Source: an uncultured Erysipelotrichaceae bacterium (GTDB lineage Bacteria; Bacillota_I; Bacilli_A; Erysipelotrichales; Erysipelotrichaceae). From it: a stretch of 53,156 nt of DNA. The position numbers were made by a program, and so were the translations under genes. Where the stretch lies: NCBI GenBank assembly GCA_900315225.1, contig OMYM01000440.1, positions 1 through 53,156 of the forward strand, read 5' to 3'. The notes under the pieces are model-generated. The model was not told where the DNA came from. It made no database searches and worked only from the letters and a program-made list of their open reading frames with translations. Below are positions 25,550 through 34,576 of this stretch, one piece after another (positions within the stretch are counted from its first letter, which is position 1; every line of letters starts with the position of its first letter).

Positions 25550-26233
25550 TTACGCTGTCGCCATACTTTTGACGACTTTCATCCTCGCCTTGTATGCCGC
25601 AATGGCGTTTTCGTGTCCTTCCATCGCAAGTTCGTACTCTTCATCGATATGGCTCAAATCATCCCGACATTTCTGCAGGGCGATTTCCCCATCCCCATGC
25701 CTCAAGCGCAAAACCTCGTAATTGGCCTTGCTGACTTGGTACACGCGATCATTGGGCATGCCATACGACTCCAAGACTCTTTTTGCTTCTTTATAACAAG
25801 ATTCTAGGTACAGCGCTTGACTTTCCAGCGACTTTGCCTGTTCGATCAAACGCTTTCCCGTTGTTGAGCAAACAACCGCTTCCGAAACATTTCTGTTGCG
25901 GCTTGCGGCGCTTGCCTTGTTGTAGTAGCGCTCGGCGCTTTTCCGCAGATAGTTTGAGCGTGAGCGCAAGGATGGAACCTGTCGGTCGCAAAGTTCCTTT
26001 GCGCTCCGGCAATCAGCCTGTAACCTCTCAAATACTTCGTGATCTCCCATCATGTTCTCATACTCGATTTTCATTGCGCCCTTGGCATCCTGAAGTCTGT
26101 TCCAAAGATCAACAACCTCCTCCTTAAGCGCAACTTCCTGCTCGGATAGCCGCTTCTTCCGCTCTAGGATCATCTGCACATCCCTGAACGTCTGCTGCTT
26201 CCTTCTGTACAATGCATTCAGTTGTTCGTCCAT
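25550..26233 (-). CDS. Coiled-coil protein of unknown function
   Basis: 227 residues, highly charged and almost entirely predicted helix. Heptad-like stretches are visible at 3-60 (ERKKRLSEQEVALKEEVVDL) and 150-215. There is no signal peptide or membrane segment. GAGAGGTG precedes the start with rather long spacing. It is followed by a lipoprotein gene in the same direction and is divergent from the TIR-like gene, sharing its 156-bp upstream region. I recognise no family. Confidence 0.7.
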   Translation of the reverse strand: MDEQLNALYRRKQQTFRDVQMILERKKRLSEQEVALKEEVVDLWNRLQDAKGAMKIEYENMMGDHEVFERLQADCRSAKELCDRQVPSLRSRSNYLRKSAERYYNKASAASRNRNVSEAVVCSTTGKRLIEQAKSLESQALYLESCYKEAKRVLESYGMPNDRVYQVSKANYEVLRLRHGDGEIALQKCRDDLSHIDEEYELAMEGHENAIAAYKARMKVVKSMATA

Positions 26234-26389
26234 TCAATTTTACACCTCTCATTTATTATATTACATTGTGACGAAAAAGACGATATTCATCTTTTCTATC
26301 GAAAATACAACATAACAACGCTCTTCTCTGATAAAATAAAGGGGGAAGACTCTTTTTTCATTGTCTTCCGGCAAGGAGGTTATGTAAAT

Positions 26390-29077
26390 ATGTCTGAGAT
26401 TGTTAGCGTCACGAAAGGCGGTGCATCGCCTTCTGGCAAGCAAAAAGTTTTCTTTGCCTGTCAAGGCGATGATTTCGCAAAATACTTTGCACCCTTTTCC
26501 GATGCGCTTTTTGAAATAGCCGACGTTGCGATCTACCACGAAGCAGATCCATCAAGCCCGTGTTCCGACAACGAGGCACGCAAGGCATTGGACAATGCCG
26601 CATTTGTCGCCATTCCCTTCACCCCGTCCTTGCTCGGCAAGCCAAGCAGAATCTTATACTTCACGCACCCGTATGTCCAGGAAAATCACATACCTGTGCT
26701 TTTTCTCATCGACGATCCTTCGATCTTGCCGCAGTTCCACGACCATTTTGAAAACATGCCGTATCTCGATCCCTTTGACAACGATATCCTGGCACAGCCA
26801 TTTGCCGAGCAATTGGCAGATTATGTCCACTCAATCTTGCCAAGCGAAGAACTGATCAAACGCATTGACGAGAATATGACCCACAAGATGTTTATCGATG
26901 CCGAAGGCCAGAAGAAGGAATGGATCAGAAACGCAGCCTTGGCAGTGGAAATCTTCAACGATTGCATCATTGTGGAAAACAAAGAGGATTGCGATATTAT
27001 CGTCAGCGAAACAATAATGCCTGAAAATGAGGATAAGCCTGTCGTCAACCCTGGCAAATTAGCAAATGACTTTGCTCTTTCCATAGCGGAAAAGCTGGGA
27101 GGGAAAGATGGGCTGTATCTCATTGGGCGCGCCTATCTCCATGGCTTCCATGTCAGAAGAGACTATGACAAAGCGTTTGAATACATAACCGCTGCCGCCA
27201 GGCAGCACAATCCTGAAGCCATTGCCACCTTAGCAAATTGCTTCATGCATGGATCCTGTACCGCCTGTGACTATAACAGCGCGCTTTTCTGGCAGACATC
27301 CCTGCGGGAAATAGACAAGTCCCCGAAGGTGCTTGCGAAGGCGATCTATCTTAGTACTCTCAACAACGACATCGACCAAGCCATCAACCTTTGCGGGGAA
27401 GCTGTGCGCAACACGGAAGACTCTGTGCCATGGATCAATAAAATACGTCTCACCGTTCTATTAGCGTCTCTGCAGGGACAACGGGAAACCCAGCAGGCAA
27501 GGCAAGCTGTCATTGACCTGTATGAGGGAATCGTAGCCATGCTCAAGGAACGCTATGAAGCGCCGCTCACCAATGAGGAACTGGATGTATACGCAAGCGT
27601 TTTAGCGAGAATTGGCAGCTATATCGCCAATATTCCACCCATCAGCCAACTGGGCATCAATGCCAAGAACCTCCCTCTAGCATGCATCCCTTTGCGCGAT
27701 TCACTGGAGAAGCACAACCGTGTCAGCTTCGATTTTCTGCTCTCGCACAGCCTTTTCCAGCGCAAAGCCGCACAACAAATGCGGGAAATGTTCACCGCTT
27801 CCGATGCTACGCCAGAAACAAACGCCCAATTCCTGCCATCAACCCCAGATGCCATTGCCGAAGACCTGTTGCTTTCCGCCTTCTGCATCTATGACCGCCT
27901 GTTTTCCAGCGATGTCCATACATATGGAAAGAAAGCCATCGTTTGCCTGGAACAAGTCGCCCAGCTACAGTTTCGCTATGAAGCTTTTGAAGAAGCAGAA
28001 AGCACGTTGCGCTTCTCCCTTGGCATCACCAAGATCATAGAAGAAACCAAAGGCGTGCGACTTCCCGCCTTGCGCGCGGCGCAACACACCCTTTTATCCA
28101 AGATCTACTTCTTGACCCGCAATGGGGAAGATGTCATGGAGACATTGAAGGAATTCAAGAAAGCCCTGGCTGCCTACGACGCCCTCGCGGTTGACAACGA
28201 TTTCTATCTGTTGGATATCGTGAATGCCCTCAAGGACATCCGCACTGCCGTCAAGGACAAATTCCTCTCCCTCGCCATGTTGATGCAGGAGAAAGAAAAG
28301 CTGCTTGCCTTGCGCACAAATCCATGCTTTACCCAACAGGCTGGCTCTGAGTTAATCCGCGTATGCACCGAGATTTCGATCATGGCGCTGGAAAGAGACT
28401 TGTACGATGAGGATTTGTTTAACAACAACTTCAACATTGCCCACAACCTGTGCAAGCGTTACTTCAATTCCGACCAACTCATGGTTTCCTACTACCTGTG
28501 CATATTATACAACGCCTTGATGCGTACAAAGCTGATCGACATCCAGGAAGACCGCGATGAAATCGACGATACCCTTGAAAGATGTTGCGAAATATGCATG
28601 ATCCCCATTGAAAAGGATTCTGACAAGAAATTCGAGATGGTACGCAACACCGTGATTTCCGCCGACCACTACCTCAAAGATCTCAAGGAATCCGCCAATC
28701 CCTTCTTTGAAGAGGAAAGCACGAAGCTCCATAATATCTTCAGCCACGCTCTATTGCCCGCGATCACCAAGATGGCGGATGAATCGCCAATGCAATTCAT
28801 CCCGCTGGCCTATCGCGAGGAATTCAAGGACGAAGACCTGCGCAAGGGATACGTTGACCTTTCTTTCATCAAGACATACGTCACCATTGCGTTCCTGTCG
28901 CTTGTCTTCCTTTACCAGACATCGAGCGATGAACAAAAGGAACAACTGCAGGAAATCACCCGCAAGACATACGACAAGCTTCTCTTGATCCCCCATAACA
29001 CATATGCATATAGGGTGTTCAAACGAGAATACAAGATCGTGCGGGAACACATGCACATCCAAGAGCCAACTGAATAG
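26390..29077 (+). CDS. TIR-like domain protein with Sel1/TPR-type helical repeats
   Basis: 895 residues. The start at 26390 has AAGGAGG at good spacing, and the in-frame extension upstream has none. Residues about 16-140 resemble the TIR-like domain found in Bacillota proteins with Sel1 repeats: a KVFFACQGDDFAKYF first strand and helix, FVAIPFTPSLL, IPVLFLID and MPYLDPFD. A Sel1-like unit follows near 240-310 (GRAYLHGFHVRRDYDKAFEY, then A-N-C-F-M-H-G). The rest is long helical repeats. TIR domains can be NADases or scaffolds. The usual catalytic glutamate is not clear here, so enzymatic activity is uncertain. Stand-alone transcript with a strong terminator. Confidence 0.65.
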   Translation: MSEIVSVTKGGASPSGKQKVFFACQGDDFAKYFAPFSDALFEIADVAIYHEADPSSPCSDNEARKALDNAAFVAIPFTPSLLGKPSRILYFTHPYVQENHIPVLFLIDDPSILPQFHDHFENMPYLDPFDNDILAQPFAEQLADYVHSILPSEELIKRIDENMTHKMFIDAEGQKKEWIRNAALAVEIFNDCIIVENKEDCDIIVSETIMPENEDKPVVNPGKLANDFALSIAEKLGGKDGLYLIGRAYLHGFHVRRDYDKAFEYITAAARQHNPEAIATLANCFMHGSCTACDYNSALFWQTSLREIDKSPKVLAKAIYLSTLNNDIDQAINLCGEAVRNTEDSVPWINKIRLTVLLASLQGQRETQQARQAVIDLYEGIVAMLKERYEAPLTNEELDVYASVLARIGSYIANIPPISQLGINAKNLPLACIPLRDSLEKHNRVSFDFLLSHSLFQRKAAQQMREMFTASDATPETNAQFLPSTPDAIAEDLLLSAFCIYDRLFSSDVHTYGKKAIVCLEQVAQLQFRYEAFEEAESTLRFSLGITKIIEETKGVRLPALRAAQHTLLSKIYFLTRNGEDVMETLKEFKKALAAYDALAVDNDFYLLDIVNALKDIRTAVKDKFLSLAMLMQEKEKLLALRTNPCFTQQAGSELIRVCTEISIMALERDLYDEDLFNNNFNIAHNLCKRYFNSDQLMVSYYLCILYNALMRTKLIDIQEDRDEIDDTLERCCEICMIPIEKDSDKKFEMVRNTVISADHYLKDLKESANPFFEEESTKLHNIFSHALLPAITKMADESPMQFIPLAYREEFKDEDLRKGYVDLSFIKTYVTIAFLSLVFLYQTSSDEQKEQLQEITRKTYDKLLLIPHNTYAYRVFKREYKIVREHMHIQEPTE

Positions 29078-29093
29078 CCATGCATGATTGAAG

Positions 29094-29124
29094 AAAGGCG
29101 CGTTTGCCAAACGCGCCTTTTTGT
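29094..29124 (+). terminator. Terminator of the TIR-like gene
   Basis: AAAGGCGCGTTTG and CAAACGCGCCTTT form a long perfect stem followed by TTT. On the minus strand it can also serve the small gene ending at 29150. Confidence 0.85.
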
Positions 29125-29149
29125 CATATGTTATATGCGAATCGATCAG

Positions 29150-29338
29150 TTATCTTCTTGGACCCCGCCTTGGTCCACCCATGCCTGGATGACGCATGCC
29201 CCTTATGCCTCGCTCCATGGGGCGATGACCATAATACCCCATTGGTTCACGCGGTGGGCAATACCAGCGATGGAAAGGGCGATAATACATTCTTCTATAC
29301 ATCCACCATGCAGCGATAATCAATACAAGCCAAAACAT
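29150..29338 (-). CDS. Small membrane-anchored Arg/Pro/Gly-rich protein
   Basis: 62 residues. The N-terminal segment MFWLVLIIAAWWMY is a transmembrane anchor or uncleaved signal. The tail is rich in Arg, Pro, Gly, Tyr and Trp (RRMYYRPFHRWY, RGIRGMRHPGMGG). A GGTAGGAAAT ribosome site supports the start. The gene is preceded by an unusual leader with several hairpins. It is not a known family to me, and the small size leaves some doubt that it is expressed. Confidence 0.5.
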   Translation of the reverse strand: MFWLVLIIAAWWMYRRMYYRPFHRWYCPPREPMGYYGHRPMERGIRGMRHPGMGGPRRGPRR

Positions 29339-29349
29339 ATTTCCTACCT

Positions 29350-29441
29350 ATGCCTGTCGCCAGGCTTCCTTTCTCATGCCAAGCACCTTGTTGCTTGGCA
29401 TGGTCAAAGAATACATCTAGATCCATCAAATTTCAATGGAC
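29350..29441 (-). other. Hairpin-rich leader upstream of the 62-residue gene
   Basis: Reading toward the gene on the minus strand there are three hairpins: TCCAT/ATGGA (29419-29440), a perfect 11-bp stem CATGCCAAGCA/TGCTTGGCATG (29375-29402), and GCCTG-GCGA-CAGGC with a GNRA loop (29350-29363). None has a T tract, so these are not plain terminators. Confidence 0.4.
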
Positions 29442-29482
29442 TTCACAAATGCTTCAGAAAACATTAAGGCTTCCTTCACATT

Positions 29483-29511
29483 GAAAACATGCGGGAATAT
29501 ATCCCGCATGC
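29483..29511 (-). terminator. Terminator of the gene at 30056
   Basis: CATGCGGGA and TCCCGCATG pair around a 4-nt loop, followed by TTTTC on the minus strand, just past the stop codon at 29517. Confidence 0.75.
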
Positions 29512-29516
29512 CGGCA

Positions 29517-30056
29517 TCAATCAACGTATTCGTATGTATCGTTGAACGCGTTTCTGGTAATCAGGTTGAAGTCGACATCGATGATCTTGTCGTCTTCCTT
29601 CTCCACCTTGTAGACGGCGATTACCGCGTCCTCAGGCGCTGTGAGGGTCGTTCCCCACAATTGCGCCTTATAGTAATATTCTGGCGTGTCCTCGTGGATC
29701 TCCAGCAAGCCCTTGTCGATCACATACTGGATCGCTTCACTTGCCTCCTCGCCCTTTTCCCATCCTTCAATCACGGATGTCTTCTGGACATAGGTGCCAT
29801 CTTCCTTCTTGACATGCCTCTCTTCAAACCAATCCTTCTTGTTAGGATATGGATAGCCTCCATCGCCAATCTTGAAGTAGTCACCTGCCTGGGCGACTTC
29901 ACCTTCACCTTGTGTCGCTTCCTTTGAGAAAATCGCATATGTCCCATCGTCCTTCTTGACGATCAATCCCTTTGCGATCAATTCCGCTTCCTTCTCTGTT
30001 CCCGTGCCAAGCTGCCAGGCAGCTACCGGAAATGCCTTCTTCTTGATTTTCCTCAT
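29517..30056 (-). CDS. Conserved hypothetical protein
   Basis: 179 residues, acidic, no signal peptide or membrane segment. The start has GGAAGGAG upstream. The central part (A-G-D-Y-F-K-I-G-D-G-G-Y-P-Y-P-N-K-K-D-W-F-E-E) is distinctive and looks like a small beta domain seen in unannotated Bacillota proteins. I recognise no catalytic motif. Monocistronic with its own terminator. Confidence 0.6.
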   Translation of the reverse strand: MRKIKKKAFPVAAWQLGTGTEKEAELIAKGLIVKKDDGTYAIFSKEATQGEGEVAQAGDYFKIGDGGYPYPNKKDWFEERHVKKEDGTYVQKTSVIEGWEKGEEASEAIQYVIDKGLLEIHEDTPEYYYKAQLWGTTLTAPEDAVIAVYKVEKEDDKIIDVDFNLITRNAFNDTYEYVD

Positions 30057-30206
30057 GCATTCTCCTTCCTATTTGCTTTTGAAAACAAGTTTGATTCTAT
30101 AAATTATACACCATTATGCCAAGGCAGCAGATCCCCGCCGCCTCCGCCAACAATGATACACCCAAGAAAATAAATTTCCCCTTCAAGCCATTGCGCGCTT
30201 TTCCAC

Positions 30207-30971
30207 CTATGACAACAACATGGAGCGTTCCGTATACACATCCTTCGTATCATCGATCTCGGACATAAACATGGCGACTAACTCATAGCTTTCTTGCTCG
30301 GAAAGAATCTCGCCATTCTCCTCCTGAAACCAATTGAGGAATGCCTCCACGCAATCCTCCTCCACCAACAGGCGGATCGCCGTCTCCTTTCGAAAGCAGC
30401 CATATAATTCCTCATCGTTGCAGGTAAACGCAATCTCCGCGTAGGAAAACAATATCCCTTGCTTGAACCACCCGTTGTTGTTCTTGATCGTGTTCAACGC
30501 CTTGCGGTCCCACGCCACAATGGTGTTCTCCTCCAGCCCCTTGACCAAGAGATTGGGCATCTTGATCAACTGCCAGTCCACAAAATCCAGCTGCGCCCTA
30601 CGCCGATGGTAGTCATTCAAATATTGAATGATTGCCTTTTGCTCCGTGAGATGAAATGTCTCATCGTTCTCCGTATATGACAAGCCAAAAACCACGTTCA
30701 GCTCTAGATCTATCACCGCATCCAGGCGCAGGCTGGAAAACATCGCCCTCACCACCAAATGCAACAGTGTATTCCCCTCTTTATGTCCACGCGACCTGAT
30801 GCTGGCTATATCGCAAAACGCAATGGTCTTCTGGTCGCAGATATTCAAAAAACCGTTGTCGTTGTATATCGTTCCTTCTTTGCAGGTGCTATCCTCTACG
30901 TCGATCACGTCCGAGATCCCTTCATCCGAAACAATCTCGCGGACAGCATCGAATATTTCTTCCTTCGTCAT
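30207..30971 (-). CDS. Hypothetical protein
   Basis: 254 residues. The ATG at 30971 has AAAGGAG at good spacing and is preferred over 31013. The sequence is acidic and soluble with no recognised domain. Visible features are a GLSYTENDETFHLTEQKAII core and a C-terminal helical acidic region (CVEAFLNWFQEENGEILSEQ). Its upstream region is shared with the divergent aldo/keto reductase gene at 31106. Confidence 0.6.
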   Translation of the reverse strand: MTKEEIFDAVREIVSDEGISDVIDVEDSTCKEGTIYNDNGFLNICDQKTIAFCDIASIRSRGHKEGNTLLHLVVRAMFSSLRLDAVIDLELNVVFGLSYTENDETFHLTEQKAIIQYLNDYHRRRAQLDFVDWQLIKMPNLLVKGLEENTIVAWDRKALNTIKNNNGWFKQGILFSYAEIAFTCNDEELYGCFRKETAIRLLVEEDCVEAFLNWFQEENGEILSEQESYELVAMFMSEIDDTKDVYTERSMLLS

Positions 30972-31105
30972 CACTCCTTTGCTCCCTAGTAGTAATATAT
31001 TACAACAAATCAAGGCATCTTACCTCACTTTTTTGCAAAAGTTTTCATTTGTCGCACATATTATTTAACTATCAGTGATATAATCCTTAACAAGGAGGAC
31101 TTACC

Positions 31106-32242
31106 ATGGGATTTAAACCCGCAAAGAAACTCGGCTTTGGGCTGATGAGACTGCCTCTCTTAGACCCAGCCAATCCCGCAAAGATCGATCTTGAACAGAT
31201 GAAACAGATGGTCGATGTCTTTATGGCCAAGGGCTTCACCTATTTTGACACTGCCTGGATGTACAATGGATTCATGTCCGAGGAATTCGCCAAGCCAGCG
31301 CTTGTCGACCGTTACGACAGGGTGTCGTTTACCTTGGCGACCAAGCTGCACAATGGCTTCTTCAACTCCCTGGAAGACCGCGACAAGGTGTTCAATGAAC
31401 AGTTGCGAAAGACTGGCGCAGGTTATTTCGACTATTACCTGCTCCATGGCATCGAGGCGGGATCTATCGGAAAGTATGAACAATTCGATTGCTTTAACTG
31501 GCTGCTTGCCAAGAAAGAGCAGGGGCTGGTGAAACACGCTGGCTTCTCATACCACGATACACCTGAATTGCTTGATGAAATCTTGACAAAGCACCCGGAA
31601 ATGGAATTTGTCCAGCTCCAGATCAACTATCTCGACTGGGAATCGCAATGGATCCAATCCCGCGCATGCTACGAGGTTGCCACCAAACACAACAAACCCG
31701 TCATCGTCATGGAACCCGTCAAGGGCGGTACCCTTGCCAATGTCCCCGACAAGGCGCGCGAGCTTTTCCAAAAAGCCGATCCTTCCATGTCAATCCCAAG
31801 CTGGGCGATTCGCTTTGTCGCCTCATTGCCCAACGTTATGGTCGTTCTCTCCGGCATGTCCAGCCTCGAACAAATGGAAGACAACACATCCTACATGCAG
31901 GACTTCAAACCCCTGACGCAAGAAGAGAAAGACCTTTGCTTCAAAGCCGCACAGATCATCAATGGACAAATCACCATTCCATGCACAGCGTGCCATTACT
32001 GCACAGACGGTTGCCCCATGTCCATATGCATCCCCGAATACTTCTCGCTCTACAACGAAGATATGCGCGAAAATCTTGCGCAAAAGGGATGGACGATCAA
32101 CTTCACCAACTACGACACCCTCGCCAAGACCCATGGCATGACATCGGATTGCATCCAATGCGGACAATGCGAAGGCGTATGCCCGCAACACCTGACGATC
32201 ATCGATTTCCTCCAGGATGTCGCAAAACACTACGAACATTAA
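31106..32242 (+). CDS. Aldo/keto reductase with C-terminal two-[4Fe-4S] ferredoxin domain
   Basis: 378 residues. The N-terminal barrel has the tetrad D48, Y53, K80 and H114. The C-terminal 100 residues carry two cysteine sets: C293, C296, C299 and C303, then C349, C352, C355 and C359, each able to hold a [4Fe-4S] cluster. This fusion is widespread in anaerobes and is often annotated as a ferredoxin-like oxidoreductase. The clusters suggest electron exchange with ferredoxin instead of, or beside, NADPH. The start has AAGGAGG. Monocistronic with a terminator. Confidence 0.9.
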   Translation: MGFKPAKKLGFGLMRLPLLDPANPAKIDLEQMKQMVDVFMAKGFTYFDTAWMYNGFMSEEFAKPALVDRYDRVSFTLATKLHNGFFNSLEDRDKVFNEQLRKTGAGYFDYYLLHGIEAGSIGKYEQFDCFNWLLAKKEQGLVKHAGFSYHDTPELLDEILTKHPEMEFVQLQINYLDWESQWIQSRACYEVATKHNKPVIVMEPVKGGTLANVPDKARELFQKADPSMSIPSWAIRFVASLPNVMVVLSGMSSLEQMEDNTSYMQDFKPLTQEEKDLCFKAAQIINGQITIPCTACHYCTDGCPMSICIPEYFSLYNEDMRENLAQKGWTINFTNYDTLAKTHGMTSDCIQCGQCEGVCPQHLTIIDFLQDVAKHYEH

Positions 32243-32247
32243 CCTCC

Positions 32248-32282
32248 AAGGCATGCATTGCTAGGCAATGCGTGCCTTTTTT
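32248..32282 (+). terminator. Terminator of the ferredoxin-type aldo/keto reductase
   Basis: AAGGCATGCATTGC pairs with GCAATGCGTGCCTT (one G-U pair), followed by T residues. Confidence 0.85.
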
Positions 32283-32554
32283 AGCCAAAAACACTTCAAG
32301 ATTTCAGAGAACCCCATAACGACAAGCTTGCCCAAGGCAAGGACAAAATATATATACACCCGTGTCCAAGATGCACGAGGATCAGCGATTAATGCCAGCC
32401 CGCAACACGAAACAGCTTTCTTACATACGAGGCCATTTCAACTGGCAAAACAATAATACCACCGATGCCAAGACACGTCAACGACTTTTTTTATTTTTTC
32501 TTTTGCCTACTGCCGATGCGTTTTTCTTGAAAAATACTTGTGCGGTAATATAAT
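32283..32554 (+). promoter_or_regulatory. Non-coding gap with the promoter of the coiled-coil/deacetylase pair
   Basis: TTGAAA (32527-32532), 16-bp spacer and consensus TATAAT (32549-32554) precede the ribosome site GGGAGGG at the gene at 32578. The rest of the gap holds a short CTTGCC/GGCAAG hairpin and a T-rich tract, with no convincing gene. Confidence 0.6.
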
Positions 32555-32577
32555 GGAATGTTGAGGGAGGGATTGAG

Positions 32578-32853
32578 ATGAAAAGAGTATTTGCTGCTCT
32601 TATGGTGCTGCTATTGGCTTTTACCGCCTATGTGTTCAAGCAGCGTGAGGAAACTGTAAAAACCACCGCGCAAGAGGCTTCTTTAAGAGAAGAGACGCAA
32701 GCCTTGCGCGATGCGCTTGCTAACAAACAAAACGAGCTTCAGGGCAAGGAGCCTGAGATTCTTGAGCTTGCCGCAAGCCAGGAACAACTGATGGAGGTAT
32801 ATGGCGTATGGCACGCAAGGGTAGAAAACTTACAAAACTTGCTATCGGACTAA
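32578..32853 (+). CDS. Small membrane-anchored coiled-coil protein
   Basis: 91 residues: one N-terminal transmembrane helix (FAALMVLLLAFTAYVF), then a charged helical region (TAQEASLREETQALRDALAN) typical of a short coiled coil facing outward. The start has a strong GAGGGAGGG site. Its 3' end overlaps the deacetylase gene by 46 bp in another frame. Since the deacetylase has a similar anchor and coiled coil, the two may pair at the membrane, which is inference. Confidence 0.7.
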   Translation: MKRVFAALMVLLLAFTAYVFKQREETVKTTAQEASLREETQALRDALANKQNELQGKEPEILELAASQEQLMEVYGVWHARVENLQNLLSD

Positions 32854-33731
32854 TCACTGTCCTATTGGCAGGCGGTTATGGCGCGGTGGGTTATGCATAT
32901 TACCAAGAGCGCGCCACACAAGATGGCGCGCACACAAGAATTGCCGAGCTACAGTCAGAAAAAACATCACTCGAACGCGAAATCGAGGAAACAGAAGCGC
33001 AGATCGTCGAGAAAGACGCGCAAATCGAAAACCTGCGCAACACCAATGAACAACTACCGTATTCCAAAGATGAATACTACCGCCTATGCAAGCAACTGGA
33101 GGACAAGGTATTGGCCGGTGAATCACCGCACAAAATCGCCTATCTGACGTTTGACGATGGTCCTTACACCGAGACAACCGGCCAATACCTGGATGTTCTG
33201 GAACAATACGATGTGCGGGCAACGTTCTTCCAGCTAGGCAAGACATCAGAGAAGTATGATGGACTATATCGCCGAGCATATGAAAACGGCAACACCATTG
33301 CCAACCATACCTACTCGCACCAGATCAAAAACGGCATCTACCGCGGCGTTGATTATTTCATCGCTGACGTTGTGAGAAACCGTGAGTTCATCGAGAACAA
33401 GCTAGGCTATACGACCAACATCCTGCGCTTTCCCGGTGGCACCGCCACCGCCGGTAGCCTGTATGAGGGCATCACCCAGCAATTGCGCGAACTGGGATAT
33501 GGATGGGTGGATTGGAATGCGGCTACCGGCGATGGCGTTGTCATGCTCAGCCCCGCCGAATACCGCGACAATGTGCTCAACGACACCAAAGATAGAAACG
33601 TCCTGGTCGTTTTAATGCACGACTACAACCGCAATACCCTTGTTGCGCTGCCCGAGATCATCGAGGGCTTGCGCGCGCAAGGATATGTGCTGCTTCCGCT
33701 CTTCTACGAAAGCGCCATGGTCAACAAATAG
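32808..33731 (+). CDS. Membrane-anchored polysaccharide deacetylase (NodB / CE4)
   Basis: 307 residues. An N-terminal transmembrane helix (9-31) is followed by a coiled coil (about 38-85) and a NodB homology domain. The motifs are intact: TFDDGP at 114-119 with the catalytic base and metal Asp, N-H-T-Y-S-H with H167 and H171, RFPGG at 207-211, and LMHD with H271. It removes acetyl groups from an extracellular polymer, most likely peptidoglycan GlcNAc (lysozyme resistance) or a wall polysaccharide. The start lies inside the preceding gene, so translation is coupled. A strong terminator follows. Confidence 0.92.
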   Translation: MARKGRKLTKLAIGLITVLLAGGYGAVGYAYYQERATQDGAHTRIAELQSEKTSLEREIEETEAQIVEKDAQIENLRNTNEQLPYSKDEYYRLCKQLEDKVLAGESPHKIAYLTFDDGPYTETTGQYLDVLEQYDVRATFFQLGKTSEKYDGLYRRAYENGNTIANHTYSHQIKNGIYRGVDYFIADVVRNREFIENKLGYTTNILRFPGGTATAGSLYEGITQQLRELGYGWVDWNAATGDGVVMLSPAEYRDNVLNDTKDRNVLVVLMHDYNRNTLVALPEIIEGLRAQGYVLLPLFYESAMVNK

Positions 33732-33741
33732 CGCAACAGAA

Positions 33742-33769
33742 AAGACAGTGTGCAACACTGTCTTTTTTT
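33742..33769 (+). terminator. Terminator of the deacetylase operon
   Basis: AAGACAGTG and CACTGTCTT pair around a 5-nt loop, followed by T residues. Confidence 0.85.
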
Positions 33770-33770
33770 C

Positions 33771-34451
33771 TTAGCCTACCTGAACGAAATCGACTGTTTC
33801 ATCCCTGCCAATTAACAAGCCTTGGCCAAACTCCATAAGCTTGCGGATCTTTTCGTATTCATACTTGCCACGATCATCGTTGTCAAATGCCTCGATAATG
33901 CTCAAGGCATCCTTTTCATCCTGCTTGAAGACCATCAGGTATTCGCACAAATGCAACAACTCAGGTGCCCTTTCCAATAGCGTCTCCGTCTCGGTCGTAG
34001 CGAACAAAACCGTTGCGCCAATCTTCCACGCACCCTCGATCGCCTTGACCATCGCCTGATGATTGACATCATCCGTCAAGAACGGATACGCATCGTTGAT
34101 GATGACAAGATCATCCTCGCGAATGGATTCATGCAACTTGGCCATCCTTGCGTCCAGAATGTGCTTTGGATCACTGTCATAGAAACAGGAACAGTTGAAA
34201 ACCGTGATCCTGTCCTTGATGTCCATGTCGACTTCCTCCGAGATCTTGACGAAAGACTCGCCAAGTCCATGGAACGAATCAGGATTGTTCGTCACCACGA
34301 TCACCCTGCCGGTGTCTTTCTTTGAAATCATTGTGCGGCTTAGGAAACGCTTTCCCGAAACAGCCTCGCCTGTGCAAACGATGACCGTGGGCATCATTAC
34401 CGCGACCTCAGCGTTTGTGTTCAAGCTTTTTCCAATTACCATGTTTGCCAT
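33771..34451 (-). CDS. P-loop NTPase-like protein with unusual Walker A
   Basis: 226 residues. The N-terminal MPTVIVCTGEAVSGKRFLSR looks like a Walker A loop (G-x4-G-K) in which the usual Ser/Thr after Lys is Arg. DDLVIINDAYPFL resembles Walker B of the FtsK/HerA/VirD4 group. It is much shorter than those motor proteins and has no membrane segment. ATP binding is likely but not certain given the Arg. The start has GGAGGT. It is divergent from the PTS-IIB-like operon at 34577. Confidence 0.6.
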   Translation of the reverse strand: MANMVIGKSLNTNAEVAVMMPTVIVCTGEAVSGKRFLSRTMISKKDTGRVIVVTNNPDSFHGLGESFVKISEEVDMDIKDRITVFNCSCFYDSDPKHILDARMAKLHESIREDDLVIINDAYPFLTDDVNHQAMVKAIEGAWKIGATVLFATTETETLLERAPELLHLCEYLMVFKQDEKDALSIIEAFDNDDRGKYEYEKIRKLMEFGQGLLIGRDETVDFVQVG

Positions 34452-34576
34452 ATTCTACCTCCATAAAATCCACGCCTATGATTATACCATGCTTTTTGCG
34501 CTTTGCCATCACTCTATCCATGCCCATTTGTATATTTTGTTGTACAATGATGGGGATAGAAAGTGATGGTCGAAAT

